Source: JACRAR01 sp041674465 (GTDB lineage Bacteria > Pseudomonadota > Gammaproteobacteria > Burkholderiales > Rhodocyclaceae). From it: a stretch of DNA of 50,573 bases. Where the stretch lies: contig JBAYVV010000008.1 of the NCBI GenBank assembly GCA_041674465.1, positions 1 to 50,573 of the forward strand, written 5' to 3'. This document shows, in pieces, positions 34,455-42,186 of this stretch (position 1 is the stretch's first letter; each line of letters opens with the position of its first letter). Position numbers and translations under genes: made by a program. Below the pieces are notes generated by a model. It had not been told where the DNA came from and made no database searches. It saw only the letters and a list, made by a program, of their open reading frames with translations.

Positions 34455-35230
34455 TTTGCAGACTCCAACTTCTTGATTTTTGCCTGCAAACTCTTTATCG
34501 TTCTGATGTACTCCGTATTGCTGTTTTGAAGCCCTGCAATGCGCAAGTTCAGCAACTTTATCTGAGCCTCAAGTTGAGTGTTTTTTGCTGCAACTGCGGC
34601 AAGTGGCTCATCACTTGATAGGAGCAATTCCATGGTCTTAGATTCTGCCTCTACCTGGGCGCGACTTGCCTCTAATTCAGCGTCATCTGGCGCGCCATCA
34701 TCTGGCATTGGAGGTGCGACAACTTCCGGTTTTGAGGATGTGCCGCGTGCGATTTTCGCCGCCTCATTTGCACTTATCGCGCCGGCTATAACTGGATCAA
34801 TCAAGCCAGCATTCTTAGCTGCTTTCGCATCGCTGATTGTTCTAACAGCAACACCAGCTTCCTTCGCCATTTGAGCATGTGTTTTGGAAGTAGGCAATAT
34901 TGCCGACTTCTTTTCTCTATGCGCCGGACGCCAAGCAGAGCAGGCTATGACAGCCGCAGCGCGCTGCGATGCGGTCAGGTGTCTACGGTGCAAGTTATGA
35001 CTGATTACAAATGCCGATGGATCATCGTCAGACTGAAAATTGAACTGGGTAGGTTTGATGCCAAGCTCTATGCAAGCCCGGTAGCGATGCCAGCCATCAA
35101 GCACCATTTCATCAAGTATCCACACCGGCTCGCGCTGCCCGTTGACTTCAATATCATCCTTGAGCGCTTGGAAATCTTCGTCACCCATTGACGGAAACGC
35201 CGCACTAAGGGGGTGCTGGAGATAGTTCAT
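34451..35230 (-). CDS. ParB-like nuclease-domain protein
   Basis: A 259-residue protein. Residues 1-100 match the ParB/Srx-like N-terminal domain: ALKDDIEVNGQREPVWILDEMVLDGWHRYRAC, then AFVISHNLHRRHLTASQRAA. A helix-turn-helix region (QMAKEAGVAVRTISDAKAA) follows near 120-140. The last 70 residues are a coiled coil. In lytic phages such proteins are usually DNA-binding or nuclease accessory proteins rather than partition proteins. No ParA is seen. Confidence 0.8.
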   Translation of the reverse strand: MNYLQHPLSAAFPSMGDEDFQALKDDIEVNGQREPVWILDEMVLDGWHRYRACIELGIKPTQFNFQSDDDPSAFVISHNLHRRHLTASQRAAAVIACSAWRPAHREKKSAILPTSKTHAQMAKEAGVAVRTISDAKAAKNAGLIDPVIAGAISANEAAKIARGTSSKPEVVAPPMPDDGAPDDAELEASRAQVEAESKTMELLLSSDEPLAAVAAKNTQLEAQIKLLNLRIAGLQNSNTEYIRTIKSLQAKIKKLESAK

Positions 35231-35349
35231 CGTCTAACCTTTTTGAAGGCCGCACAAACAACGTAGCATCCCAAGGAACGCCCGTGCGTAACACGGAAGA
35301 GTGGGGCTGCCTGTACGGCCATGAAAAAAGTCATAACGTTCCTTGCCAT
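35227..35349 (-). CDS. Possible 40-residue peptide upstream of the ParB-like gene
   Basis: A short frame whose TGA overlaps the ATG of the ParB-like gene. The ribosome site is weak and the same stretch forms a long inverted repeat (35272-35280 with 35338-35346). It could be a leader peptide, or the region could be regulatory RNA. Confidence 0.25.
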   Translation of the reverse strand: MARNVMTFFMAVQAAPLFRVTHGRSLGCYVVCAAFKKVRR

Positions 35350-35381
35350 GCTACTGGCTATTTGATTTGCGAAGTCTACGC

Positions 35382-35633
35382 CTATTTCTTTTCCGGTGCA
35401 AGCGCGGGGGTCAAGGGTGGTCGCTCTCCCTGCCCCGGCGCGTATTCAAAATCATTCCAGTCCGAATCTTCCTGCAACGCAGAGAGGCATTCCGGATGCA
35501 TTTTGTTGGTAAACCAGGTTTCATCAACGCTCGCCCAACGGACGTATTTTTGCCCGGCCTCGATCCGCTCGTAGCAAAACTCGCATCGGTGCTGAATGCG
35601 GGCAGTAAGGATTTTTTCAGGTGTGCAGTACAT
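35382..35633 (-). CDS. Small zinc-binding protein (83 residues)
   Basis: The product has ARIQHRCEFCYERIEAGQKY near the start, a CxxC pair followed by HPEC, typical of small phage zinc-finger proteins with a treble-clef-like layout. It has a Pro-rich C-terminus. It overlaps the end of the next upstream gene by 17 bases. Role unknown. Confidence 0.6.
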   Translation of the reverse strand: MYCTPEKILTARIQHRCEFCYERIEAGQKYVRWASVDETWFTNKMHPECLSALQEDSDWNDFEYAPGQGERPPLTPALAPEKK

Positions 35634-35865
35634 CTATTTCTCTCCGATCAATCTCACCCCGCGCGTCAAAGTAGCACTCACCATCGAACAACTCCCGCTG
35701 GTCAATCCGCACCGCCGCCGCACGCTTCACGCGAACAGGCGCTAGGCCGTATTCCTGGCGCAGCACACGGTAGCATACTGGCCCGAGCTGCCAATCATCG
35801 TCACCGACCTTTATCGTGCCGGTGGGGTGATTCATGCGGCGTCCGCAGCGGTCGCAGCGGATCAT
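35617..35865 (-). CDS. Small zinc-binding protein (82 residues)
   Basis: The start IRCDRCGRRMNHPTG with later GPVCYRVL resembles the short treble-clef proteins that accompany phage DNA-metabolism genes. It lies just after the 744-residue putative DNA-modifying enzyme with a two-base gap, so it is probably co-expressed. Function unknown. Confidence 0.6.
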   Translation of the reverse strand: MIRCDRCGRRMNHPTGTIKVGDDDWQLGPVCYRVLRQEYGLAPVRVKRAAAVRIDQRELFDGECYFDARGEIDRREIDVLHT

Positions 35866-35867
35866 TT

Positions 35868-38102
35868 TTACAGCCGGCCTATTGGCGCGAAGTTGTCTTT
35901 GATGTTCGCGATGTTGCCTTTGTAGGCGACGATTATTTTCTGTTCGCGCTTCGGGAATTTGCGAGTGTGCAAAGTCTTTTTCGCATGTGCGAGCCGGGTA
36001 AATTCACACTCAAGATAAATGATCTTGTTGTAAACCGACAGGCCGCTTTCTTTGAAAAAGAGTTCAGTCTCAGACTCAGAGCAATAGTAAGCACCGTTCT
36101 TATCGCGACTGTCCCCTGTCATCACGACGAAAAAGCAATTGTCGTTCAAGTGTTCAATCGCCTTTTTGTACCCGGCGAACAGCACATCACGAAACTTTTC
36201 ATAGGTGTCCAGTGAGTTGATTTCACCGACCGGGGGTTTCCCATCAAAGTCAAGGTACGTTTCAACTTTGTAATACGGCGGGCAAGAAAACACCAGGTCA
36301 AACATGCCATCGGGGTCATAGGTTGTCGAGTCGCTCTGAACCCATTTCACGCGACCATCAAACTCTGAACAAATTTTGTTGTTCGCTTCGGTTTGATTCT
36401 GGCGAATCTCGCTCGCAACGTACTCATAACCACAAGCGCCAGCGATGTACCCCATTTGCACGCCGCCACCAAATGGATTGTAAATCCTGCGTCCGGCTTT
36501 TGGCATGAACATCCTTGCGATTACCTCACACGCCACCGGGTCGAGTACCGATGCGTTGCCGTTGTGTGAATGGCCGTTTTCCTTGCCTGCTTTTGTGGGG
36601 TCGCGGGTCACGACATTTGCCATGCCGTTTTCGCCCTGCCAGCAGCCCTCGCGGGTCGCAAATGCTGGATTTGCCACACCAGCAGCAGCGCCAGATGCGT
36701 CAATTTTTTCGCGCCATTCTTTTTTCAAACGAAGCCAGTCGCCCTTAATCGAATTCCACACGTTGCACATCGTGATGTGTGCCAGTAGCTTCATGCGAAC
36801 GTCGGCCAAGTTGCCGTGAACCATGTAGTGAAACCCAGACATTTTCAGGTATGTTTGGAACCCGACGCGCTCGAACAATTCAGGAGTTTCAAATTTGCTT
36901 TTCGGGTCGGTTGTGATGATGGCCGGGTACTTGTTTTCGTTACGCGCGATGACTTCACGAACCATTTGCGCGTAAAGTTCTTTGGTGTAGTGGAGCGGTT
37001 CAATAACCGATTGAAGCAAACAGAATTCACGCGAAACATCGTTCACTTGAAACGTGAAAAACCCACTGAATTCATCATTGACTTTCAAGATGATTGCAGA
37101 GTGAATCTGCATATTCTTACGGGCCGCGCGCTTGGCGATTCCATCTTCAATCGCAAGCCTTGAAACATCTTCCTCGTACCCTGACCCGATGACGCTCTTG
37201 ACGTACACCCATTCAACATCTTGTTTGAAAAGCGCAGTCTGGTCTTTGAATGTTTGCATATCCATTTTCTCTACCTTTGGTTTAGTTGATTTAGAAACCC
37301 CGCATTGATCCGGGCAGTAGTTACACGTGCCTAGATAAATGCCTTCACAATGGAGAGAAACAAGTTTGCCACCCCCCACAGATTCATTCATTCTGGTCAG
37401 CAGAATGTCGCCACTTTTGACGCGCTCGTTTGATTTTTGCGCTCTCAGTGGATTGTCGATAATTGGTTTTATTGCTAGAAGCCGATCCTGTTTGCTATTG
37501 CAAGCCGTGGCCCATTCGGATGATCCAAACTGGCACGAAACAACGCGGTTTACGCTGTGTATTCCAGCAGCCCTAAGCCTCTCAATTTGTTTGATGCGGT
37601 GCCTTGTTTCCTGATCTGTATCTAGCCCACTTGTTGATGTGTTGACTACTGCCGACACATCTTTTAGGCGTCTGATTTGTTCATCAGAGAGTGTCATCCA
37701 ATGCTTCGTGATGATGACAGGGATTTTTAACGCCGCCTTCAATGCTTCGCACACCGATAGAGTGTTTTCCCAATCGTGGCATGGATCGCCTGCGGTCCCT
37801 ATGCGATACCAGTCCGCATGATGGTTTTTTACAGTAAAGAAAACACTTTTCAGGTTCCATGGTGTCAATTTGCGCGTGACACTGACGGAAAAATCAATGC
37901 CGTATCGTGTTGCAGTTTTTGCAGCGTAACACCCGCCATAGCATCCGCCATCGGGGTAAACTTTCATCCCTATGCTACAGCCCTTCACGGTGTCAAGGTC
38001 TAGAACTCCTTTGTTATTTTCCACGGCAGACAAAATAGGAAGGTAGCGCCTCGCCCCCGAGTACTGCTCGCTATCCTGAAATAATGCCTGCTGCTTGTTC
38101 AT
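35868..38102 (-). CDS. Three-part putative DNA-modification enzyme (radical-SAM-like, GNAT-like, DNA methyltransferase)
   Basis: A 744-residue protein. Residues about 1-270 are Cys-rich and radical-SAM-like: GC at 42, GGCYGGCYA at 52-60, GTAGDPCHDWE near 102-112, VIITKHW near 129, and CNYCPDQC near 260-266. Residues about 320-430 look like an acetyltransferase of the GNAT type (HSAIILKVNDEFSGFFTF, then ELFERVGFQTYLKMSGFHYMV). Residues about 490-744 form a DNA N4/N6-type methyltransferase: NPFGGG near 542, and motif IV SCPPYYK near 606-612. The combination suggests installing a complex base modification on phage DNA; no target is visible. It leads the leftward early operon. Confidence 0.75.
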   Translation of the reverse strand: MNKQQALFQDSEQYSGARRYLPILSAVENNKGVLDLDTVKGCSIGMKVYPDGGCYGGCYAAKTATRYGIDFSVSVTRKLTPWNLKSVFFTVKNHHADWYRIGTAGDPCHDWENTLSVCEALKAALKIPVIITKHWMTLSDEQIRRLKDVSAVVNTSTSGLDTDQETRHRIKQIERLRAAGIHSVNRVVSCQFGSSEWATACNSKQDRLLAIKPIIDNPLRAQKSNERVKSGDILLTRMNESVGGGKLVSLHCEGIYLGTCNYCPDQCGVSKSTKPKVEKMDMQTFKDQTALFKQDVEWVYVKSVIGSGYEEDVSRLAIEDGIAKRAARKNMQIHSAIILKVNDEFSGFFTFQVNDVSREFCLLQSVIEPLHYTKELYAQMVREVIARNENKYPAIITTDPKSKFETPELFERVGFQTYLKMSGFHYMVHGNLADVRMKLLAHITMCNVWNSIKGDWLRLKKEWREKIDASGAAAGVANPAFATREGCWQGENGMANVVTRDPTKAGKENGHSHNGNASVLDPVACEVIARMFMPKAGRRIYNPFGGGVQMGYIAGACGYEYVASEIRQNQTEANNKICSEFDGRVKWVQSDSTTYDPDGMFDLVFSCPPYYKVETYLDFDGKPPVGEINSLDTYEKFRDVLFAGYKKAIEHLNDNCFFVVMTGDSRDKNGAYYCSESETELFFKESGLSVYNKIIYLECEFTRLAHAKKTLHTRKFPKREQKIIVAYKGNIANIKDNFAPIGRL

Positions 38103-38479
38103 ACTGTTCTGAATAAACTAGAACTTGCCTGAATCGCCCGCGTCCGATCTGAGTCGGCCTGCGGTGTCGGGCTGATTGAAAAATGCCGAGCGCGGCGCAT
38201 GGCTTCACGGTTCTTGACCCGCTTTTTCTCGCGCGCATCAATGATTTCGTTGACGTCGGGTATCGGTGCGCAACGCTTTGCACGCTTGATCGGCTCGCCT
38301 TTTTTACGCTGCGATGCGGGAATGTAGCGTTCTTTGAAGTACTTGCGCTGATAGGCTAGGGCTAGTTCTTCGGGTGTTGGCTCTGTGATTAAAGGCTTCC
38401 ATCGCCATTCAAATGCACTTAGCGGTACATCTGGCATGTCGCGCATGGTGCCCAGGCCGGTTTGGTAGAGTGGGTTCAT
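38099..38479 (-). CDS. Basic hypothetical protein (126 residues)
   Basis: The product is rich in Arg and Lys, especially in residues 50-110 (FKERYIPASQRKKGEPIKRAKR), and probably binds nucleic acid. The TGA overlaps the ATG of the three-part enzyme and its own ATG overlaps the upstream stop. No family is recognised. Confidence 0.5.
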   Translation of the reverse strand: MNPLYQTGLGTMRDMPDVPLSAFEWRWKPLITEPTPEELALAYQRKYFKERYIPASQRKKGEPIKRAKRCAPIPDVNEIIDAREKKRVKNREAMRRARHFSISPTPQADSDRTRAIQASSSLFRTV

Positions 38480-38646
38480 GCCGGCCTCATGGATTCAAGC
38501 CAGCGAAATGTGGCAATCACTTGCTCAGAACGGAATTCAGGGATCGTGTACCAGCAGAACTCACCGTCAACTCGCATCAGTTCGGCTGGTTTGCCGGTTT
38601 TCTTATCGACCCATGGCCCCGGCTTCGGGTCTTGTTGTTCAATCAT
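38476..38646 (-). CDS. Hypothetical 56-residue protein
   Basis: The ATG at 38646 follows GGAGACTGAAA, a good ribosome site lying inside the end of the upstream gene; a longer open frame to 38709 is less likely. The product has an aromatic core (GEFCWYTIPEF) and looks soluble. Function unknown. Confidence 0.55.
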   Translation of the reverse strand: MIEQQDPKPGPWVDKKTGKPAELMRVDGEFCWYTIPEFRSEQVIATFRWLESMRPA

Positions 38647-38836
38647 TTTCAGTCTCCATAAAAAGTCCCGCGCGCCTCTCTTGGCTAAGCTCAGGCGTAG
38701 CGAGTTCAACGGCGCGGATCAGGATTGCTACACTCGCAGCGTCATAGTCTGTCTCGCCTACATTGTGCTTTGCATGCACAATTGCGAGCTGGCGCACATG
38801 GGCTGCGCTTAGTAGCTCGGCTGTTTCTTTATTCAT
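38639..38836 (-). CDS. First leftward early gene, hypothetical 65-residue protein
   Basis: A small helical protein (MNKETAELLSAAHVRQLAIVHAKH). I chose the ATG at 38836; the longer frame to 38905 runs into the control region. It starts the leftward operon opposite the sRNA-like gene. Confidence 0.5.
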   Translation of the reverse strand: MNKETAELLSAAHVRQLAIVHAKHNVGETDYDAASVAILIRAVELATPELSQERRAGLFMETEND

Positions 38837-38898
38837 GCGCAAATCTTGCCACAAAAAATAGTTCTTGTGCAGTAGGGAAAACCCTGCCATAATTTCTC

Positions 38899-38928
38899 TT
38901 GTCAAGCGATTACGGCGTAAGACATAAT
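38899..38928 (+). promoter_or_regulatory. Rightward promoter with a palindrome in the spacer
   Basis: TTGTCA (38899-38904) and CATAAT (38923-38928) are separated by 18 bases; five of six match in each box. The spacer contains the palindrome TTACGGCGTAA (38910-38920), a likely operator. The predicted start is near 38934. Confidence 0.6.
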
Positions 38929-38933
38929 AAAGG

Positions 38934-39006
38934 CCCTAGCGGTCTGTTCTTGCCCAGCAATGGGACACGCCGTAATCGTGGAGAGCATACCGCTAGGGTT
39001 TTTTGC
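38934..39006 (+). ncRNA. Small RNA of about 70 nt with intrinsic terminator
   Basis: The RNA would begin with CCCTAGCGGT (38934-38943) and end with ACCGCTAGGG (38989-38998) followed by six T, so its 5' and 3' ends pair perfectly over ten bases. Inside are CCC-AGCAAT-GGG and the sequence ACGCCGTAATCG (38967-38978), the exact complement of 38907-38918 in the promoter spacer. The size and layout recall phage c4 antisense RNA, but family membership is not verified. Confidence 0.6.
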
Positions 39007-39651
39007 TTTCCACTGTCAGGCCGCACATTGACACCGTAGCCAGGGCAGAAATCACCCATGACTGACCAGACCGCGCAGGTTGCAACAAGCGGACGACTGT
39101 AAAGACCTAGCCTCTGTTACCCGCAGGCCCAAGTAGCGAAAGCGAACGGGATATACAGTGACCCCATGAGGGGATAAATCCAGTCGGTAGCCCGGATCAA
39201 AGCCCGGATGCCGACTCTGGCGACAAGCACCGCGAGTGGCAACACTCAAGGTACACGACAACAAGACAGTAATGCCATGTTGTTCGCAAGTAGTCGCAGG
39301 TAGCGCGCCCGCCCCGCGATAGTCGGTGATTGAAAAGTTTCCCGACACGGCTCACTGGTAAAGGTGCCCCTAATCCAATACCTTTGGTAGGTAGGATTAA
39401 GGGGTTAAGTGGGACTGTCTCTTGTGACTTCTGCATAGGTAAAACTACCTACCAAATAAATCTCAAAGGGTAGGGTAAACACTGATTACAGACCAACAAA
39501 TTAGGTTTAGAGTTCACACATCGCAGCAAAATGAAACGACTCAGGCCGAACGCATACCGGCCCGCTAAGACCAACCCGAGGGGCGCGGCAGTCTAGGTAC
39601 TTTGTGCCGATGTGATGTGGCGATGAGAGAAAACGAATTTAGGAGAGTTGA

Positions 39652-39768
39652 ATGTTTTTCATCCTGCTACACGTAGCAGTCCTTTCGTGCCAGCGCCCGA
39701 CCACTCATCGGGACGGCTGCACGATGTGCCGTAAAAGGCCGGTGCCGGAGCAAATTGAATACGGTTAG
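39652..39768 (+). CDS. Possible 38-residue peptide with hydrophobic start
   Basis: An ATG preceded by AGGAGAGTTGA, the same leader style as genes at 40017, 42642 and 46076, opens a short frame. The product begins MFFILLHVAVLSC, a signal- or lipoprotein-like start, then turns polar with a CTMC pair. It overlaps two hairpins of the structured region, so either reading could be right. Confidence 0.4.
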   Translation: MFFILLHVAVLSCQRPTTHRDGCTMCRKRPVPEQIEYG

Positions 39769-39889
39769 TTATTGGTGCTGCGGTCTGGAGAGATGGCAGC
39801 ACCCTGAACAAATAGACACAGATGGCCGGTGAATAAAGATCGGCCATCCTCATCCAAGAGCGCATCAGGTGCGCTGCTGAATGAGTTTT

Positions 39890-40000
39890 GGTGAACGGCT
39901 GCATGACTGGATATGCTCCCTCGGAAAGTGGCCACTGGATCAAGCTTTAGTGCGTCGATCCTGAACGTTGATAGTAGCCCAACCGTTCACCGATTTTTTT
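39890..40000 (+). terminator. Long-stem terminator before the rightward genes
   Basis: GGTGAACGG (39890-39898) pairs perfectly with CCGTTCACC (39983-39991), followed by GATTTTTTT to 40000. The loop is long (84 bases). It lies 16 bases ahead of the first rightward gene and may be an attenuator. Confidence 0.5.
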
Positions 40001-40016
40001 AACTAAGGAGAGTGAA

Positions 40017-40382
40017 ATGAGTTTGATTGATTACCTCGCAAAGAACGCCATCCGCTGCTCAGCAAATGAGGCCGATGCTGCCGATGTGATTTTCTTCGGG
40101 GTGCGCAAAAGCCCTGAAGCAACGGCTGACGCACTGAAGGCCGCGATGGCAGACCACAAGGGCGAGTTCTTCGATGTGGATCCTTTGGATGGTCATGAGC
40201 ACAGCTATATCGAACTTGGCGGATGGATTGGCGATCAGGGCGCCGCGCTATTGTTGATCGGTCTGGGCGCTGCGCTTGGCGCGTGGAAACTGCTGACGCC
40301 GAAGACGATGTTGGGCGATATGTGCCCGCCCGACATGGTGCAGAAGTTGGCCGGCATGGGCATGGTGTCGATGCAATCATGA
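40017..40382 (+). CDS. Hypothetical 121-residue protein with one membrane segment
   Basis: First gene of the rightward block, with AAGGAGAGTGAA before the ATG. The N-terminal 65 residues are polar. A hydrophobic stretch (AALLLIGLGAALGAWKLL) near 76-93 could span the membrane. The TGA overlaps the next ATG. No family is recognised. Confidence 0.6.
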   Translation: MSLIDYLAKNAIRCSANEADAADVIFFGVRKSPEATADALKAAMADHKGEFFDVDPLDGHEHSYIELGGWIGDQGAALLLIGLGAALGAWKLLTPKTMLGDMCPPDMVQKLAGMGMVSMQS

Positions 40383-40480
40383 ACAAAGACGCACCAACCC
40401 AGGCCCAGCGCAATGCCAGATTCGGCACCAAAAAAAGCGCCCAAGCGTTACCCGCAAATGATCACTTCATCCGACGCTGA
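40379..40480 (+). CDS. Small basic 33-residue peptide
   Basis: The ATG overlaps the stop of the preceding gene (ATGA), which supports coupled translation. The product is polar and basic. It overlaps another short frame at 40458-40550, so at least one of these two may not be real. Confidence 0.35.
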   Translation: MNKDAPTQAQRNARFGTKKSAQALPANDHFIRR

Positions 40481-40550
40481 AATCAGCGCATGGAACGACC
40501 AAGTTGAAACGCGGCAAGTTCGCCGGCAACGCGCAAGGAGCACCCTGTGA
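40458..40550 (+). CDS. Possible 30-residue peptide
   Basis: A short frame ending in TGA that overlaps the GTG start of the next gene. The product is charged and rich in Arg and Gln. Evidence is the coupling only. Confidence 0.3.
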   Translation: MITSSDAEISAWNDQVETRQVRRQRARSTL

Positions 40551-40795
40551 AAACACAAATCCTACACCTCTACACCGATGCCGTGCTGTTTGAATGCGAC
40601 GTGCCGGACACGGCTGAAAGTGGTCTAGCGGTGCGCCATGCACTTGAAAAGGCGATTGCCGCCAGGGCCGCGACTGCCCATCACGTCGCGCATATCCGCA
40701 TAGCTGGTGGGCTTGCATGTTCGCTGTGGCCGTCATCACGCTGGTGCTGGTTTTTATGGGAGTGCTGTCATGATCCTACTCGATTTGCTGCTTGA
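40547..40795 (+). CDS. Hypothetical 82-residue protein, GTG start
   Basis: AAGGAGCACCCT precedes a GTG start. Residues 1-50 are well-formed (TQILHLYTDAVLFECDV, then a helix), while the C-terminal part is Trp/Cys rich and overlaps a short hydrophobic frame and the start of the next gene. The family is not recognised. Confidence 0.45.
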   Translation: MKTQILHLYTDAVLFECDVPDTAESGLAVRHALEKAIAARAATAHHVAHIRIAGGLACSLWPSSRWCWFLWECCHDPTRFAA

Positions 40796-40973
40796 AAAAG
40801 CAGGCCGCCTATCACTACTCAAAGTCGCCTCGACCGAGCTTTACGGCGCGCGGTTCAACAAGTTGAGGGCTCACAGCGCCATTGAACATGCTGAGTGCGT
40901 GCTGGCATATGAGGATCGCCGGATCGCACGGCTTGAGGCGTATATCGCGGCACTGCCACCGGAGAAACCATGA
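40770..40973 (+). CDS. Hypothetical 67-residue helical protein
   Basis: The ATG at 40770 has GGGAG upstream. The product is mostly helical and charged (ILLDLLLEKAGRLSLLKVAS, then IARLEAYIAAL). The TGA overlaps the next ATG. Function unknown. Confidence 0.5.
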   Translation: MILLDLLLEKAGRLSLLKVASTELYGARFNKLRAHSAIEHAECVLAYEDRRIARLEAYIAALPPEKP

Positions 40974-41239
40974 GCACACAAGACCATGACCTAACAATGG
41001 CGTGCGCAACTCCTGTGGCTGTGGATATGACAAGCGCGTCAATGATCGCCAATGCATGGACTATCGGCATCCAATTCTGCAACATCAACCCTGAGCGATT
41101 TTGGGAAATCACAATGCCCTGCGGCCACCGAGCCACATATCACATGGGCGCGCTGCCAACTACAGACCAACCCTGTACCTGCGGCAATCCGCTGCACTGG
41201 TTCGTGAAATTTGACACGCCACCGGAGAAAACACCATGA
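40970..41239 (+). CDS. Hypothetical 89-residue protein with zinc-like motif
   Basis: A C-terminal pattern MPCGHRATYHMG, then CTCGNPLHWF suggests a Cys/His zinc site. The start overlaps the stop of the preceding gene and the TGA overlaps the next ATG, making a coupled chain with its neighbours. Confidence 0.5.
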   Translation: MSTQDHDLTMACATPVAVDMTSASMIANAWTIGIQFCNINPERFWEITMPCGHRATYHMGALPTTDQPCTCGNPLHWFVKFDTPPEKTP

Positions 41240-41436
41240 CTACACCGTCGCAAGTAAAAGCGCAAGAGGCAGTTGACTCACTGCGGGCAGAATCCAGGAC
41301 ATTGCTGCGCCATTTTCTCGGCATCCGCGAGGGTGAAAGCAATGGCCAAGTAGAGCGCCTGCTTGATTGCATACACAGCGCGGCTGTGCTTGACTCAATA
41401 ATCATTCTGACTCGAACGCTTAAGGAAACACCATGA
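41236..41436 (+). CDS. Hypothetical 66-residue helical protein
   Basis: A short, soluble, mainly helical product without known motif. Both ends overlap neighbouring genes by four bases (ATGA), as is usual in this block. Confidence 0.5.
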   Translation: MTTPSQVKAQEAVDSLRAESRTLLRHFLGIREGESNGQVERLLDCIHSAAVLDSIIILTRTLKETP

Positions 41437-41684
41437 CCCGCATCCTATTGTTTTGCGCAGGAATCCTTGCGCTCGGCGTTGCCTCATGGAACCTTCCCGA
41501 CCGCTCAAGCGAGTTTGGCGCGGCTGACGACGCTATCAAACAGCAGCGCCTTGCCGATCATATTGCCGACGTCAGCAAAACGATGTGCGGCGAGAATGGC
41601 ACGCTTCGCCCGACCGACACCGAAGGATCGTTTGTTTGTGTGACAAAGCGCGGGTACGTTACTCGCACGAAAGGGATTTTATGA
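41433..41684 (+). CDS. Probable exported or membrane-anchored 83-residue protein
   Basis: The N-terminus MTRILLFCAGILALGVASW is a signal-anchor or signal peptide. The rest is polar with two Cys (TMCGEN, FVCVTK) that could form a disulphide in the periplasm. It overlaps the next gene by four bases. Role unknown. Confidence 0.5.
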   Translation: MTRILLFCAGILALGVASWNLPDRSSEFGAADDAIKQQRLADHIADVSKTMCGENGTLRPTDTEGSFVCVTKRGYVTRTKGIL

Positions 41685-41878
41685 ACGACGACAAGGAATT
41701 CACGTTCGCCCAGTTAAACAACTGGAGGGCGTATGAGAAGGTTCGTCTTGGCGGTCGCTGGAATATGTTCGATCCATCTGCGCGCCGGGCAACAGGGCTT
41801 ACACCCGAGGAGTACAGCTTCACGATTGCAAATTACAGCGCTTTGCGCGAGGCGGTTGCAAAGGAAGACGCATCATGA
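41681..41878 (+). CDS. Hypothetical 65-residue protein
   Basis: A polar protein with aromatic residues in the first half (TFAQLNNWRAYEKV). The ATG at 41681 overlaps the stop of the exported protein gene; the longer frame from 41585 lies within that gene and is unlikely. No motif. Confidence 0.5.
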   Translation: MNDDKEFTFAQLNNWRAYEKVRLGGRWNMFDPSARRATGLTPEEYSFTIANYSALREAVAKEDAS

Positions 41879-42186
41879 CAACCAAAGACACGGGCGGAAA
41901 CGCTTTCCCGTGCGACACCATCACACCGCGAGATTATTCTGGCTGTTTGAATGGGCCACAAATCAGCGGTCCCGGCATGACCCTACGTCAATACGCCGCA
42001 ATCAAGCTCAAAGTCCCCGACAGCGGGGCAGACTGGCTTGATGCGATGATTGTTGAGAGCCTTCGGGATGACTTAGCGGCGAAGGCAATGCAAGGTCAAC
42101 TTGCTTCTGATTGGAATGAGGCGGCAGACGTAATAGCAGACTGGTCTTACAAGATGGCTGGTGCCATGCTGGATGGCCGCAAATGA
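41875..42186 (+). CDS. Hypothetical 103-residue accessory protein
   Basis: It contains a GMTLRQYAAIKLK segment followed by a helical region, a layout common in small phage accessory proteins that begin GMTLRDYFA and whose role is unknown. Both ends overlap neighbours by four bases. Confidence 0.55.
   Translation: MTTKDTGGNAFPCDTITPRDYSGCLNGPQISGPGMTLRQYAAIKLKVPDSGADWLDAMIVESLRDDLAAKAMQGQLASDWNEAADVIADWSYKMAGAMLDGRK

Larger units (their letters stand above)
39010..40000 (+). ncRNA. About 1 kb structured intergenic region, probable large RNA
   Basis: This stretch has no long gene but many perfect stems on the plus strand. They include CCCC/GGGG near 39164-39175; CCCCTAATCC (39366) with GGATTAAGGGG (39393), extended by TACCT/AGGTA; TTTGGTAGGTAG (39382) with CTACCTACCAAA (39445), which competes with it; CTGCTA/TAGCAG (39664-39679); CCCGA/TCGGG (39696-39712); GGTGCTGC/GCAGCACC (39774-39803); GATGGCCG/CGGCCATC (39821-39848); and GCGCA/TGCGC (39860-39874). 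It ends with a terminator. The look is of an ornate phage RNA. A 38-codon gene at 39652-39768 lies inside, so the region may be two or more RNAs. Confidence 0.5.

Noticed and set aside
34451..35230. ParB-like gene as evidence for a plasmid-like prophage
   Set aside because: No ParA, parS array or repressor is seen, and ParB-domain proteins are common in lytic phages.
40717..40773. An 18-codon hydrophobic frame (MFAVAVITLVLVFMGVLS)
   Set aside because: It overlaps the end of the 82-residue gene, and only the coupling to the next ATG supports it. Too short to call without other data.
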